From Usitatibacter palustris (GTDB taxonomy: Bacteria > Pseudomonadota > Gammaproteobacteria > Burkholderiales > Usitatibacteraceae), in NCBI RefSeq assembly GCF_013003985.1, contig NZ_CP053073.1, forward strand, positions 1,302,001 to 1,366,000: DNA of 64,000 nt, given 5' to 3'. Each line of letters starts with the position of its first letter. The first letter of the stretch is position 1. Positions 7,747 through 17,122 of this stretch are shown one piece after another. The notes beneath the pieces were generated by a model that was not told the DNA's origin, made no database searches, and worked only from the letters and a program-made list of their open reading frames with translations. Both the position numbers and the translations under genes were made by a program.

Positions 7747-9239
7747 TGGAGACCCTGCAGGCCCTGATGGGCGGCTTCGCCGTCGCGCTGACGGCGAACA
7801 ACCTCATGCTCGCGTTCCTGGGTGCGCTGCTCGGCACCGCCGTGGGCGTGCTGCCCGGCGTGGGGCCCGCGGTCACGGTCGCGCTGCTGCTGCCGCTCAC
7901 GACGAAGGTCGAACCCACCGGCGCGCTCATCATGTTCGCCGGCATCTACTACGGTGCGATGTACGGCGGCTCGACCACGTCGATCCTGCTCAACACTCCG
8001 GGCGAATCGGCCACCATCGTGACCGCGATGGAAGGCAACCAGATGGCCAAGCGCGGACGGGCCGGACCCGCGCTCGCAACCGCCGCCATCGGTTCATTCA
8101 TCGCCGGCACGCTCGCGATCGTGCTGGTCACGTTCCTCGCGCCGGTCGTCGTGGAGCTCGCGCTCAAGTTCGGCCCCGCGGACTACTTCTCGCTGATGGT
8201 TCTCGCCTTCACGACCGTGTCGGCGGTTCTCGGCAACTCGGCACTGCGCGGCCTGGCGAGCCTGTTCGTCGGGTTGGCGATCGGCCTCGTCGGCATCGAG
8301 GCGACCTCCGGCCAGACGCGCTTCGCCTTCGGCGTGCCGCAGCTGATGGACGGCATCGAAGTGGTGACCATCGCAGTCGGCTTGTTCGCGGTCGGCGAAA
8401 CGCTCTACAGCGCCTCGAAGCTGCAGGCCCTCGACGAAACGCTCGAGAAGGTAAAGGGCCGCGTGTGGATGAATGCGGCGGACTGGAAACGTTCGTGGGG
8501 GCCGTGGTTGCGCGGCTCGGCGATCGGCTTCCCCTTCGGCTGCATGCCCGCGGGCGGCGCGGAGATCCCGACGTTCCTGTCGTATGCGATCGAGAAGAAG
8601 CTCTCGAAGCATCCGGAAGAGTTCGGCAAGGGCGCCATCGAAGGCGTGGCCGGGCCCGAAGCCGCGAACAACGCGAGCGTCACGGGCGCGATGGTTCCGC
8701 TGCTCACGCTGGGCATTCCCACGTCGGCGACCGCCGCCATCCTCATCGCGGCGTTCCAGCAATACGGATTGCAGCCCGGGCCGTTGTTGTTCATCAGCTC
8801 CAAGGACCTGGTGTGGGGCCTCATTGCGAGCTTCTACATCGGCAACGTGATGCTGGTGATCCTCAATCTTCCGCTCGTGGGCATCTGGGTGAGGCTGCTC
8901 GCGATTCCGAAGCCGCAGCTTTACGCGGGCATCCTCGTCTTCGCCACGCTGGGCGTGTACGGAATGCGCCAATCGGCCTTCGACGTGTTCCTGCTCTACG
9001 GCGTGGGCCTCACCGGCTTCATCATGCGTCGCTACGATTTCCCCGTGGCGCCGGTGATCGTGGGCCTGATCCTCGGGCCGCTGGCCGAGCAGCAGCTGCG
9101 GCGCGCGCTCTCGATCAGCCAGGGTGATCTCACCGTGCTCGTCACCCACCCCATCAGTGCCACGCTGCTTGCCATCACCGCGGTCGTGCTCGTCGGCCCG
9201 CGCGCGTGGAAGCTCCTGCGAAAGAACCGATCCTCCTAG
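7743..9239 (+). CDS. tctA: Tripartite tricarboxylate transporter large permease TctA
   Basis: A 498-residue integral membrane permease with about 11-12 hydrophobic segments. Signature motifs are [19 protein letters not shown] near residue 35, [20 protein letters not shown] near 75, and the symmetrical half [17 protein letters not shown] and [19 protein letters not shown] in the second repeat. It forms the transport channel with TctB and takes substrate from TctC. The start chosen is ATG 7743, which overlaps the tctB stop (ATGA); the adjacent ATG at 7746 is equivalent. It ends 9 bases before the carboxypeptidase gene, so read-through into that gene is likely. Confidence 0.95.
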   Translation: MMETLQALMGGFAVALTANNLMLAFLGALLGTAVGVLPGVGPAVTVALLLPLTTKVEPTGALIMFAGIYYGAMYGGSTTSILLNTPGESATIVTAMEGNQMAKRGRAGPALATAAIGSFIAGTLAIVLVTFLAPVVVELALKFGPADYFSLMVLAFTTVSAVLGNSALRGLASLFVGLAIGLVGIEATSGQTRFAFGVPQLMDGIEVVTIAVGLFAVGETLYSASKLQALDETLEKVKGRVWMNAADWKRSWGPWLRGSAIGFPFGCMPAGGAEIPTFLSYAIEKKLSKHPEEFGKGAIEGVAGPEAANNASVTGAMVPLLTLGIPTSATAAILIAAFQQYGLQPGPLLFISSKDLVWGLIASFYIGNVMLVILNLPLVGIWVRLLAIPKPQLYAGILVFATLGVYGMRQSAFDVFLLYGVGLTGFIMRRYDFPVAPVIVGLILGPLAEQQLRRALSISQGDLTVLVTHPISATLLAITAVVLVGPRAWKLLRKNRSS

Positions 9240-9248
9240 AACGACCTC

Positions 9249-10928
9249 ATGGAACTGCGCTTCGACCGCTTCTACCGCTACGCCGACCTCACCACCCACC
9301 TGCAAGGCTTCGCCCAACGGCACCCGGATCTCTTCGAGCTCGAGAGCATCGGCAAGAGCCATGAGGGCCGCGACATCTGGCTGGTCACGGTCACCAACAC
9401 GAAGACCGGGCCTGCCGCCGACAAGCCGGCGTTCTGGCTCGACGGCAACATCCACGCGGGCGAGCTCACGGCCTCGACCGCTTGTCTTTACCTGCTGAAG
9501 ACGTTCGAGGACCAGCACGGCAAGCGCGAGGACATCACGCGACTGCTCGACACCCGCGCTTTCTATGTCTGCCCGCGCATCAATCCGGACGGCGCGGAAT
9601 GGGCGCTCGCCGACAAGCCCAAGTACATCCGCTCCTCGACGCGGCCCTATCCATTCGACGAGGATCCGGTCGAGGGACTCGACGTCGAGGACGTCGATGG
9701 CGACGGGCGCATCCTCTCGATGCGCATCGCCGATTCGAACGGCGCGTACAAGGAACATCCCTCGGATCCGCGCCTGATGACGCCGCGCGATCCCGCGGAA
9801 CAGGGCGGCAAGTACTGGCGCATCGTCCCCGAAGGCACGCTCAGGAACTACGACGGCGTCGAGATTCGCGTGAACCGCGACAAGGAAGGCCTCGACCTCA
9901 ATCGCAACTTCCCCGTCGATTGGCGCCAGGAGTTCCAGCAGTTCGGCGCGGGGCCGTATCCGACGTCCGAGCCGGAAGTGCGCGCGGTCGTCGATTTCAT
10001 CGTGAAGCACCCGAACATCGGCGGCGGCGTTTCGTTTCACACGCACAGCGGCGTGATCCTGCGGCCGCTTTCCACGCAGGCCGACGACGAGATGCACGCC
10101 GAGGACCTCTGGCTCTACAAGCTCTTCGGCAAGAAGAGCACGGAGCTCACGGGCTACCCCAACATCTCCATCTTCCACGACTTCAAGTACCACCCGAAGC
10201 AGGTGATCACGGGTGCGTTCGACTGGCTGTACGAGCACCAGGGCGCGTTCTTCTGGACGGTGGAGATCTGGGCGCCGGTGAAGGAAGCCGGGATCGAGAG
10301 CTATCACTTCATCGACTGGTATCGGGAGCATCCGCCCGAGGATGACCTCAAGCTCATCGCGTGGAGCGACAAGGAACTGGGCGGCGAAGGCTACGTGAAG
10401 TGGTATCCGTTCAACCATCCGCAGCTCGGTCCCGTGGAGCTCGGCGGCTGGAACAAGCTCGCGACCTTCCGCAATCCGCCGGCGAAGTACATCGAGCGAG
10501 AAGTGAAGCGCTTCCCCGAGTGGATCGTCTGGCAGGCGCTCACGCTTCCCAGGCTCGAGCTGCTGAAGACCGAGGTGGAGTCGCTCGGGGGTGACACGTG
10601 GCGCGTGCGCATCGCCGTGCAGAACTCCGGTTACCTGCCGAGCTACGTCTCCAAGCGCGCACTCGAGCGCAAGATCACGCGCGGCGTGGTCTACGAGATC
10701 GAGCTGCCGAAGGGCGCATCGCTCGTCGGTGGGAAGCCCCGCATCGAGGGGCTGCAGCTCGAAGGGCGCGCGAACAAGGTCACGCTCCAGGCGTTCCTGC
10801 CCGACCTCCACGTGACTGCCGATCGCGGCCAGGCGGAGTGGACAGTGCGCGCGCGCAAGGGCACGACAATCGAGCTCGTCGCGCGGCACGAACGCGCGGG
10901 CAAAGTGAAGGCATCCCTGAAACTTTGA
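9249..10928 (+). CDS. M14 family zinc carboxypeptidase
   Basis: A 559-residue metallocarboxypeptidase-like protein. The zinc-binding pair is HAGE (H69, E72), the third ligand is in SFHTHSG (about residue 260), and the catalytic Glu is in FFWTVEIW (about 338). NRNFPVDW around residue 220 is the substrate carboxylate-binding region. The C-terminal 170 residues form a separate beta-rich domain. No signal peptide is present, so the enzyme is probably cytoplasmic, unlike many digestive homologues. It is placed right after tctA with a 9-base gap, which suggests cotranscription with the carboxylate transporter, though the functional link is unknown. Substrate cannot be inferred. Confidence 0.88.
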   Translation: MELRFDRFYRYADLTTHLQGFAQRHPDLFELESIGKSHEGRDIWLVTVTNTKTGPAADKPAFWLDGNIHAGELTASTACLYLLKTFEDQHGKREDITRLLDTRAFYVCPRINPDGAEWALADKPKYIRSSTRPYPFDEDPVEGLDVEDVDGDGRILSMRIADSNGAYKEHPSDPRLMTPRDPAEQGGKYWRIVPEGTLRNYDGVEIRVNRDKEGLDLNRNFPVDWRQEFQQFGAGPYPTSEPEVRAVVDFIVKHPNIGGGVSFHTHSGVILRPLSTQADDEMHAEDLWLYKLFGKKSTELTGYPNISIFHDFKYHPKQVITGAFDWLYEHQGAFFWTVEIWAPVKEAGIESYHFIDWYREHPPEDDLKLIAWSDKELGGEGYVKWYPFNHPQLGPVELGGWNKLATFRNPPAKYIEREVKRFPEWIVWQALTLPRLELLKTEVESLGGDTWRVRIAVQNSGYLPSYVSKRALERKITRGVVYEIELPKGASLVGGKPRIEGLQLEGRANKVTLQAFLPDLHVTADRGQAEWTVRARKGTTIELVARHERAGKVKASLKL

Positions 10929-10946
10929 CGGTGCTACGCTAGTCCC

Positions 10947-10968
10947 ATCTCCGTAGTCCTGCGGAGGT
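10947..10968 (+). promoter_or_regulatory. Hairpin covering the ribosome-binding site of amrB
   Basis: ATCTCCG pairs with CGGAGGT (seven pairs, one of them G-U) around an 8-base loop. The right arm contains the GGAGG Shine-Dalgarno that serves the ATG at 10974. The fold could limit translation of the AmmeMemoRadiSam genes. This is a prediction from pairing only. Confidence 0.35.
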
Positions 10969-10973
10969 GGTCC

Positions 10974-11774
10974 ATGCCATCCATTCGTCCCCCCGCCGTG
11001 GCGGGTTCCTTCTATCCGCGCGACCCTGCGGTGCTTTCGGCCGAGGTCGCCGCGTTCCTCGCCGATGCGGCACCGGCCCACGGGCCTGCGCCCAAGGCGA
11101 TCATCGCCCCCCACGCCGGATACCAGTATTCCGGGGCCATCGCGGCGAGCGTCTATGCCCGCCTTTCGCCGTTGCGCGGCCGCATTCGCCGCGTCGTGCT
11201 GGCCGGCCCCGCGCATCGCGTTTACGTTCGCGGCGTGGCCCTGCCGGACGTTGAAGCGTTCGACTCGCCGCTCGGTTCGGTTCCCATTGACCGGGCCGCA
11301 GCCGCCAGCGTCCTCGCGCTGCCCTTTGTCGAGTCCAGCACCCGGGCGCACGCGCTCGAGCATTCCCTCGAGGTGCACGTGCCGTTCCTGCAGCGCGTGC
11401 TCGGGACGTTCTCGCTCCTCCCGCTCGTGGTGGGCGACGCGTCGATCGACGAGATGGCCCAGCTCCTCGAAGTCGTCTGGGGAGGGCCGGAGACGCTCGT
11501 GGTCGTCAGCTCCGATCTTTCGCACTACCACCCGTACGACGAAGCCCGCGTGATCGATCGTGCGACGGTAGAACAGATTCTTCGACTCGACCCGTGCCTC
11601 GTGCCGGAGACGGCGTGCGGCGCGGCGCCGATCAACGGGCTCATCGAGGTCGCGCGCCGGCGTGCGCTCGACGTGGAGCTGGTGGACCTGCGCAACTCCG
11701 GCGATACCGCGGGCGGACGCGATCGCGTCGTCGGCTACGCGGCGCTCGCGTTCCATGAGCGTGGCCATGCCTGA
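10974..11774 (+). CDS. amrB: AmmeMemoRadiSam system protein B (Memo family)
   Basis: A 266-residue Memo-family protein, structurally related to LigB-type non-haem iron dioxygenases. Conserved His-rich motifs are visible: IIAPHAGY (H47), EHSLEVHVPF near residue 129, SSDLSHYHPY near 180 and the TACGAAPI segment near 213. It has no signal peptide and is likely cytoplasmic. GGAGG precedes the ATG at good distance. Its 3' end overlaps the AMMECR1-domain gene, and the radical SAM gene follows, giving the complete three-part system in one overlapping operon. The biochemical role of the system is unresolved. Confidence 0.92.
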   Translation: MPSIRPPAVAGSFYPRDPAVLSAEVAAFLADAAPAHGPAPKAIIAPHAGYQYSGAIAASVYARLSPLRGRIRRVVLAGPAHRVYVRGVALPDVEAFDSPLGSVPIDRAAAASVLALPFVESSTRAHALEHSLEVHVPFLQRVLGTFSLLPLVVGDASIDEMAQLLEVVWGGPETLVVVSSDLSHYHPYDEARVIDRATVEQILRLDPCLVPETACGAAPINGLIEVARRRALDVELVDLRNSGDTAGGRDRVVGYAALAFHERGHA

Positions 11775-12330
11775 TCGCGCGCCGCGGGGCGTCGTGCTCG
11801 TCGACATTGCGCGCGCGGCGATCGGTGAAGCGCTCGGCCTTTCGGCCCCACCGGGCCATGAAGACCCGTGGTTGCTGGAGAAGGCCGCGACGTTCGTCAC
11901 CTTGCACAAGCTGGGCGACCTGCGTGGCTGCATCGGCTCGATCGACGCGCGCCGGCCGCTTGGTGCCGACGTTGCGCACAACGCGCGCAGGGCCGCCTTC
12001 AATGACCCGCGCTTCCCGCCCGTCACGAGCGATGAATTCGATGCGCTCGAGGTCGAGGTCTCGGTCCTTTCGCCGCGCAGCCCCGTTCGCGCTGTCAGCG
12101 AGTCCGAGGCCATCGCGAACCTTCGCCCCGGCATCGACGGCATTTACCTCGAGTACGCGGGCTCGAGCGCGACCTTCCTGCCGCAGGTCTGGCAGAGCAT
12201 TCCCGATCCCACGCAATTCCTCAGCGAGCTGCGGCGCAAGGCCGCGCTGCCGCCGCGCTTCTGGCATCCCGACCTGCGCATCACGCGTTATACGGTCGAG
12301 AAGTTCGTCGATGACCGCAGTCGCCGCTGA
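11767..12330 (+). CDS. amrA: AmmeMemoRadiSam system protein A (AMMECR1 domain)
   Basis: A 187-residue AMMECR1-domain protein. The diagnostic motif LRGCIGSI lies near residue 58, followed by the NARRAAFNDPRFPPVT block and the VEVSVLSP strand. The C-terminal FLPQVW and FWHPD segments also match the family. I chose ATG 11767, which overlaps the amrB stop by 8 bases; ATG 11755 is an alternative with a longer overlap. The 3' end overlaps the radical SAM gene by 20 bases. Tight overlap on both sides argues that the three proteins are made in fixed ratio and work together. Confidence 0.9.
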   Translation: MPDRAPRGVVLVDIARAAIGEALGLSAPPGHEDPWLLEKAATFVTLHKLGDLRGCIGSIDARRPLGADVAHNARRAAFNDPRFPPVTSDEFDALEVEVSVLSPRSPVRAVSESEAIANLRPGIDGIYLEYAGSSATFLPQVWQSIPDPTQFLSELRRKAALPPRFWHPDLRITRYTVEKFVDDRSRR

Positions 12331-13417
12331 CGCGCTCGAAGGCTCGCGGCATCCCGGTCGCTGGTGGCATGCGCTCGACGATGGCCGCATCCAGTGCGAT
12401 CTGTGCCCGCGCGACTGCAAGCTCCACGAGGGCCAGCGGGGCGCTTGCTTCGTGCGCGCCCGCGTGGACAACGCGATGGTCCTCACGACCTACGGCCGCT
12501 CGTCGGGTTTCTGCATCGATCCGGTGGAGAAGAAGCCGCTCAACCATTTCCTCCCGGGCAGCGCGGTCCTTTCCTTCGGCACCGCGGGCTGCAACCTCGC
12601 GTGCAAGTTCTGCCAGAACTGGGACATCTCGAAATCGCGCGACATGGACCGGCTGATGGACGAGGCAAGCCCCGAGGCGATCGCGAACGCCGCGGCGCGC
12701 TCGGGCTGCAGGAGTGTGGCGTTCACCTACAACGATCCGGTGATCTTCGCCGAGTACGCGATGGATGTCGCCGATGCATGCCGTGCGCAGGGCATCCTCA
12801 CGGTCGCCGTGACCGCGGGCTACATCAGCCCCGAGCCGCGCCGCGAGTTCTACGCGAAGATGGACGCCGCCAACGTGGACCTGAAGGGCTTCACGGACGA
12901 GTTCTACGTGAAGCTCACCGGCTCGAAGCTCGCTCCCGTGCTCGACACGCTCGTCTACCTGAAGCACCACACGGACGTCTGGTTCGAGATCACCACGCTC
13001 CTGATCCCAGGGAAGAACGACTCACCCGAAGAAGTCCGTGCGGAATGCCGCTGGATCATGGCGGAGCTGGGGCCCGATGTGCCGCTGCACTTCACTGCGT
13101 TCCATCCGGATTTCAAGATGACCGACCTGCCGCCCACGCCGGCGGCAACGCTTACGCGCGCGCGGAACATCGCGATCGAAGAAGGGCTGCGCTACGTGTA
13201 TACGGGCAACGTCCACGATCGCGAGGGCGGGACGACCTTCTGCCCCTCGTGCCGCACCGCGTTGATCGAGCGCGATTGGCATCGCATCGATGCCTGCCGG
13301 CTGACGGCGGATGGGCGTTGTCCCGAGTGTGCGACGCAGATTCCCGGGCGATTCGTGGCGTTCGAAGCGGCGAGCCAATTCGGCCGGCGGCGCATTCCCG
13401 TTAGGCTTCGCGCCTAG
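12311..13417 (+). CDS. amrS: AmmeMemoRadiSam system radical SAM enzyme
   Basis: A 368-residue radical SAM protein. The [4Fe-4S] cluster motif CNLACKFC (C-x3-C-x2-C) lies near residue 95 in GTAGCNLACKFCQNWD. Extra cysteines occur N-terminally (CDLCPRDC near 33 and GAC near 45) and C-terminally (FCPSC and CPEC), which could bind metal or further clusters. It resembles pyruvate formate-lyase activating enzymes, but the neighbouring Memo and AMMECR1 genes place it in the AmmeMemoRadiSam group. ATG 12311 overlaps the amrA end by 20 bases. It is followed by the convergent rsgA gene with only 4 bases between the stops. Confidence 0.93.
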   Translation: MTAVAADALEGSRHPGRWWHALDDGRIQCDLCPRDCKLHEGQRGACFVRARVDNAMVLTTYGRSSGFCIDPVEKKPLNHFLPGSAVLSFGTAGCNLACKFCQNWDISKSRDMDRLMDEASPEAIANAAARSGCRSVAFTYNDPVIFAEYAMDVADACRAQGILTVAVTAGYISPEPRREFYAKMDAANVDLKGFTDEFYVKLTGSKLAPVLDTLVYLKHHTDVWFEITTLLIPGKNDSPEEVRAECRWIMAELGPDVPLHFTAFHPDFKMTDLPPTPAATLTRARNIAIEEGLRYVYTGNVHDREGGTTFCPSCRTALIERDWHRIDACRLTADGRCPECATQIPGRFVAFEAASQFGRRRIPVRLRA

Positions 13418-13421
13418 CGGC

Positions 13422-14348
13422 CTACTTCTTCCAGTCGGGATGCGACTCGTGCAGCTCGCGATGCTGCTCGATGAGCACCTGGTAGAAGGAGAGGCGCTCG
13501 GCCTTGATCTCGCCGCGCGAGGCGGCCTCGATCACCTTGCAGCCGGGCTCGTTGCGATGCGCGCAGTCGTTGAACTTGCACGTGCCCAGGAAGGGGCGGA
13601 ACTCGGGCATCGCCTCGCCGATCTGGTCCTCGGTGAGGTGGAAGAGACCGAACGACTGGAAACCCGGCGTGTCGATGATGACCGTGTCCTTGTCGAGCCG
13701 GTACATGCGCGAGAAGGTCGTGGTGTGCGCGCCGGTCTCGCGCGAGGCCGTGAGCTCGCCGACGCGCGCGACGTCGCTCAACACCAGCGCGTTCACCGTC
13801 TTGGATTTCCCCACGCCGCTCTGGCCCACGAGCAGCGTGAGCTGCCCCTCGAGGTGCGGCATCAGCGGCGCGATGTCCGACTTGGCCGACATCGATAGCA
13901 CGAGGTAGCCGATCTTCTGGTAGAGCTTGAGCGAGGCGAGCGTCGCGGCGTGCTCGGGAAGGTCGCTCTTGTTGAGCGCGATCACCACCGGGATGCGCGC
14001 CGCCTCGCAGGCCACGAGGCTCAGGTTCAGGAACGCCTCGCTGAACACGGGCTTGGGCGCGACCAGGATCACCACCTGGTCGACGTTGGCGGCGAGCATC
14101 TTCTCCTTCCACTCGTCGGAGCGGAACAGGAGATTGCGGCGCGTGCCGACGCGGATGATCGAACCCTGCGCCGAGCCCGTGAGCTTCACCTCGACGAAGT
14201 CGCCGCACGCGGCGTCCTGCCGCTTGCCCTTGCGGGTGCACACGATCTGGCGGCGGTCGGCGAGCTCCACGAGGAATTCGCGGCCGAAGTCGGCGACCAC
14301 GCGTCCCTCGACAACGACCTGCTGCTCGCGCTCGCGACGCGTCGTCAT
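13422..14348 (-). CDS. rsgA: Ribosome small subunit-dependent GTPase A
   Basis: A 308-residue circularly permuted GTPase that assists late maturation of the 30S subunit. The N-terminal OB-fold domain spans about 1-75. GTPase motifs occur in permuted order: NKSD (G4) near residue 125, SAKS (G5) near 155, GQSGVGKS (G1) near 175, and DTPGF (G3) near 224. The C-terminal zinc knuckle is visible as C-x4-C-x-H-x5-C in CKFNDCAHRNEPGC. Length fits the family. It is followed downstream by nothing on its strand and preceded by the pterin dehydratase gene, 16 bases away, so the three minus-strand genes here probably form an operon. Confidence 0.95.
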   Translation of the reverse strand: MTTRREREQQVVVEGRVVADFGREFLVELADRRQIVCTRKGKRQDAACGDFVEVKLTGSAQGSIIRVGTRRNLLFRSDEWKEKMLAANVDQVVILVAPKPVFSEAFLNLSLVACEAARIPVVIALNKSDLPEHAATLASLKLYQKIGYLVLSMSAKSDIAPLMPHLEGQLTLLVGQSGVGKSKTVNALVLSDVARVGELTASRETGAHTTTFSRMYRLDKDTVIIDTPGFQSFGLFHLTEDQIGEAMPEFRPFLGTCKFNDCAHRNEPGCKVIEAASRGEIKAERLSFYQVLIEQHRELHESHPDWKK

Positions 14349-14364
14349 CGTGGGGTGGGAAGGT

Positions 14365-14694
14365 TCAGAGGTCGAACAGCGCGTCGAGCTTCGCAGCGCA
14401 GATGAAGTCGTTCTCGGAGAGGCCGTCGATCGCGTGCGTGACGTAGCTCACCTTGCACTGGTTGTAGCCCACCGCCATGTCGGGGTGGTGGTCTTCCCGG
14501 TGCGAGATCCACGCGGCGGCATTCACGAAGGCCATCGTCTCGTAGTAGTTCTTGAACGAGTAGGTCTTCGCGATCATCTTGCCGTCGAGCGCCCAGCCCT
14601 GCAGGCCCTTGAGCATCGGCCCGACCTGCTGCGGCGTGAGGGGCGCAACGCCGCCTTCGCACGGAACGCATTTCTTGCGGGCCAGCTCGTTCAT
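14365..14694 (-). CDS. phhB: 4a-hydroxytetrahydrobiopterin dehydratase
   Basis: A 109-residue pterin-4a-carbinolamine dehydratase that recycles the pterin cofactor of aromatic amino acid hydroxylases. The active-site motif is HREDHHPDM (about residues 68-76), followed by the [16 protein letters not shown] block. An N-terminal CVPCEGG motif is typical of proteobacterial members. No phenylalanine hydroxylase gene lies in the window. Its ATG overlaps the stop of the M48 protease gene (ATGA), which indicates translational coupling. Confidence 0.93.
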   Translation of the reverse strand: MNELARKKCVPCEGGVAPLTPQQVGPMLKGLQGWALDGKMIAKTYSFKNYYETMAFVNAAAWISHREDHHPDMAVGYNQCKVSYVTHAIDGLSENDFICAAKLDALFDL

Positions 14695-15935
14695 GGATTC
14701 CTGAGGTGGGCGATGCGGATGGCCGCCGGGGGATGCGAATCATACACCAGCGAGTGCAGCGGATCGGGCGTGAGCGTGGCCGCGTTGTCGCGGTAGAGTT
14801 TGGTGAGCGCGGTGACCAGACCCGTGGCAGACGCGTGCTGCGCCGCATAGGCATCGGCTTCGAATTCCTGCTTGCGCGAGAGGACGGCGCCGATCGGCTG
14901 GAAAGGGAAGAGCAGGGCAGGCAGCACGAGCGCGAAGCCCGCGAGCGCCGCGCCGATATGAGCCGGATGGCCCAGGCCCAGCGCGTGCGCGAATCCCGGG
15001 GTGGCGAGCAACCAGCCCATGAACGCGAGCAGCACGAACGCGAGCGCGAATCGAACCAGGAGCATGCGCGGGATGTGGCCGCGCGCGAAGTGGCCGAGCT
15101 CGTGCGCGAGCACCGCCTCGATCTCCTCGGGTGTGAGGCGCTCGAGGAGCGTGTCGAAGAACACGATGCGCTTGGTGCGCCCCAGGCCCGTGAAGTACGC
15201 GTTCCCGTGGCTCGAGCGCTTCGAGCCATCCATCACGAACAGGCCATCGGCGCGGAAGCCGCAGCGGCCGAGCAGGGCCTCGATGCGCCGGCGCACTTCA
15301 CCTTCCTCGAGCGGCGTGAACTTGTTGAAGAGCGGCGCGATCCAGCGCGGGTAGGCCGCGACCAGGAACCCGGTGAAGACGACCCACGCGATCCACGTGT
15401 AGAGCCACCACAGCGCGCCGGTCGTGCTCACGAACCAGAAGATGAGGAGCAGGAGTGGCGCGCCCAGGGCGACGGAGAGCACCGCGCCCTTGATGAGGTC
15501 GCCGAAGAACGTCGCCGGCGTCGTCTTGTTGAAGCCGTAGCGTTCCTCGATCACGAACGTGCGCCACAGGTCGAAGGGCAGGGCGTTGAGCGCCATCACG
15601 GCCATGAGCGCGAACGGCGTGACCAGCCCCCGGAGGGCGCCGTCGCCGAAGGCGCGCGCGGCCATGGAGTCGAGCGCGGCAAGACCGCCGCCCAGCGTGA
15701 GCAGGAGCACGAGCGCCCCGTCGAGCACGACCATCTCGATCAGCGCGAAGCGCAGCTTGGCGAGCGTGTAGTCCGCCGCCTTCCGGTGGGCTTCCGGCGA
15801 GATGATCGCCGCGAAGTCGGCCGGGACCTGGTCACGGTGGGCGGTGACGTGCCGCGCATGGCGCAGCGCGAGCCACGCCCGGGCGGCGAGGCCGGCAGCC
15901 AGGAAGGCGAGGAAGATGGTGGCGTAGGTGTTCAT
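14691..15935 (-). CDS. M48 family metallopeptidase (CAAX prenyl protease-like)
   Basis: A 414-residue membrane zinc protease of the Ste24/CAAX prenyl protease 1 type. The zinc motif HELGH (HExxH) lies near residue 278, with a third ligand expected in the [12 protein letters not shown] segment near 355. Several hydrophobic helices precede and follow it (about 3-22, 65-85, 100-120, 150-200 and 290-345). Bacterial members are thought to act in membrane protein quality control, since prenylated CAAX substrates are eukaryotic. I chose ATG 15935, just before the first membrane segment; open frame upstream lacks homology. It diverges from orn, with about 60 bases between them. Confidence 0.9.
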   Translation of the reverse strand: MNTYATIFLAFLAAGLAARAWLALRHARHVTAHRDQVPADFAAIISPEAHRKAADYTLAKLRFALIEMVVLDGALVLLLTLGGGLAALDSMAARAFGDGALRGLVTPFALMAVMALNALPFDLWRTFVIEERYGFNKTTPATFFGDLIKGAVLSVALGAPLLLLIFWFVSTTGALWWLYTWIAWVVFTGFLVAAYPRWIAPLFNKFTPLEEGEVRRRIEALLGRCGFRADGLFVMDGSKRSSHGNAYFTGLGRTKRIVFFDTLLERLTPEEIEAVLAHELGHFARGHIPRMLLVRFALAFVLLAFMGWLLATPGFAHALGLGHPAHIGAALAGFALVLPALLFPFQPIGAVLSRKQEFEADAYAAQHASATGLVTALTKLYRDNAATLTPDPLHSLVYDSHPPAAIRIAHLRNP

Positions 15936-15996
15936 GTCGTTTGGCGAAGGCCGGGCGGCGTGACACAATCCGCTCCCGGTCGATTGCGCGAATTCT

Positions 15997-16557
15997 ATGG
16001 CACAGGACAGCACCCCGCTCGTTTGGATAGACATGGAGATGTCGGGCCTCGTTCCCGACCGCGAGCGCGTGCTCGAGGTGGCGATGGTGGTCACCGACTC
16101 CCAATTGAACGTCCTGGCCGAGGCGCCGGTGCTGGTTATCCACCAGCCGGATGCCGTTCTTGCGGGCATGGACTCGTGGAATACCGCCACGCACACGCGT
16201 TCGGGCCTCGTCGACAAGGTAAAGTCCTCGACGTTGTCCGAGGCCGAGGCGGATGCGCAACTCGTTGCCTTCCTGAAGCCCCTCGTGGCCCAGGGTGTGG
16301 CGCCGCTTTGTGGCAACACCGTCCACCAGGACCGCCGCTTCATGGCGCTCTACCTGCCGTTGCTCGACGCGTACCTGCACTACCGCATCATCGACGTGTC
16401 CACGCTGAAGGAACTCGCCAAGCGCTGGCGTCCCGATGTCCTCGCGGGCGTGACCAAGCACGGCAAGCACGAAGCGCTCGCCGACGTGCACGAGTCGATC
16501 GACGAGCTGCGGCACTATCGCCAGCACTTCCTGAAAGCCGATCCACCCGCGGCATGA
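15997..16557 (+). CDS. orn: Oligoribonuclease
   Basis: A 186-residue DEDDh 3'-5' exonuclease that degrades 2-5 nt RNAs and finishes c-di-GMP turnover by hydrolysing pGpG. The catalytic motifs are visible: WIDMEMSGL (D, E) at about 10-18, the [11 protein letters not shown] segment near 107 with the second Asp, and [11 protein letters not shown] near 158 with the His and last Asp. The pGpG role is relevant because an HD-GYP protein is encoded at 51.8-53.5 kb. The stop overlaps the ATG of the phosphatase-like gene. Confidence 0.95.
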   Translation: MAQDSTPLVWIDMEMSGLVPDRERVLEVAMVVTDSQLNVLAEAPVLVIHQPDAVLAGMDSWNTATHTRSGLVDKVKSSTLSEAEADAQLVAFLKPLVAQGVAPLCGNTVHQDRRFMALYLPLLDAYLHYRIIDVSTLKELAKRWRPDVLAGVTKHGKHEALADVHESIDELRHYRQHFLKADPPAA

Positions 16558-17084
16558 ACGCCTTGCGCCTTGGCGCGGCCATCGTCGCGTTCGCGGTATC
16601 CGCGGCCAGTGCGCAGGGGCAGGACGAGCGTCCGGTGAATTTCGTCGAGATCACGCCGTCGCTCGCGACGTCGGGCCAGCCCACGGCGGCGATGCTCGAG
16701 AAACTCGGTGCGCAGGGCTACCAGGCCGTGATCTACCTCGCGCCGCCCACGGTGTCAGACGCGGTGAAGGACGAGCCGCTGATCCTCGGGAAGCAGGGAA
16801 TCGTCTATCTCAACATTCCGGTGAAGTTCGGCGCGCCCCAGCCTTCCGACTTCGAGGCGTTCACCCAGGCGCTTTCGGCCTTCAAGGGCCGCAAGGTCCT
16901 GGTGCATTGCCAGGTCAACCTTCGCGCTTCGTCCTTCATGTTCCTGCATCGAGTGGTCACGCTGCGCGATTCGCCGGAAACCGCGTGGGAGAGCGTGCGA
17001 CGCGTGTGGGAGCCCGAACCGGTCTGGCGCGCGTTCATCCTTGCGACGCTGAAGCGCCACAACATCGCCTTCGAACCGCTCTGA
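16554..17084 (+). CDS. Exported protein tyrosine phosphatase-like protein
   Basis: A 176-residue protein with an N-terminal signal peptide (cleavage near SAQG, residue 20) and a dual-specificity-phosphatase-like domain. The P-loop reads HCQVNLRAS, in which Cys and Arg are separated by four residues instead of the canonical five; similar HCxxNxRxS loops occur in a bacterial protein-tyrosine-phosphatase-like family. [15 protein letters not shown] near the N-terminus is also typical of this family. It overlaps orn by 4 bases. If active it would work in the periplasm; the substrate is unknown and catalysis is not assured. Confidence 0.78.
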   Translation: MNALRLGAAIVAFAVSAASAQGQDERPVNFVEITPSLATSGQPTAAMLEKLGAQGYQAVIYLAPPTVSDAVKDEPLILGKQGIVYLNIPVKFGAPQPSDFEAFTQALSAFKGRKVLVHCQVNLRASSFMFLHRVVTLRDSPETAWESVRRVWEPEPVWRAFILATLKRHNIAFEPL

Positions 17085-17094
17085 CCAGCCGGCC

Positions 17095-17122
17095 AAAAAA
17101 AAGCGACGGCCGTTGCCGTCGC
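17095..17122 (-). terminator. Intrinsic terminator of glpK
   Basis: GCGACGGC and GCCGTCGC form an 8-bp stem around a CGTT loop. Read on the minus strand the stem is followed by eight T residues. It lies about 105 bases past the glpK stop, leaving a long 3' untranslated region in which I see no gene. Confidence 0.85.

Noticed and set aside
8094..12143. A 1349-codon open frame on the minus strand
   Set aside because: It is antisense to tctA, the M14 gene and the AmmeMemoRadiSam genes, all of which have clear family motifs. GC-rich codon bias commonly leaves the antisense frame open, and the translation is a low-complexity mix of Arg, His, Ala and Asp.
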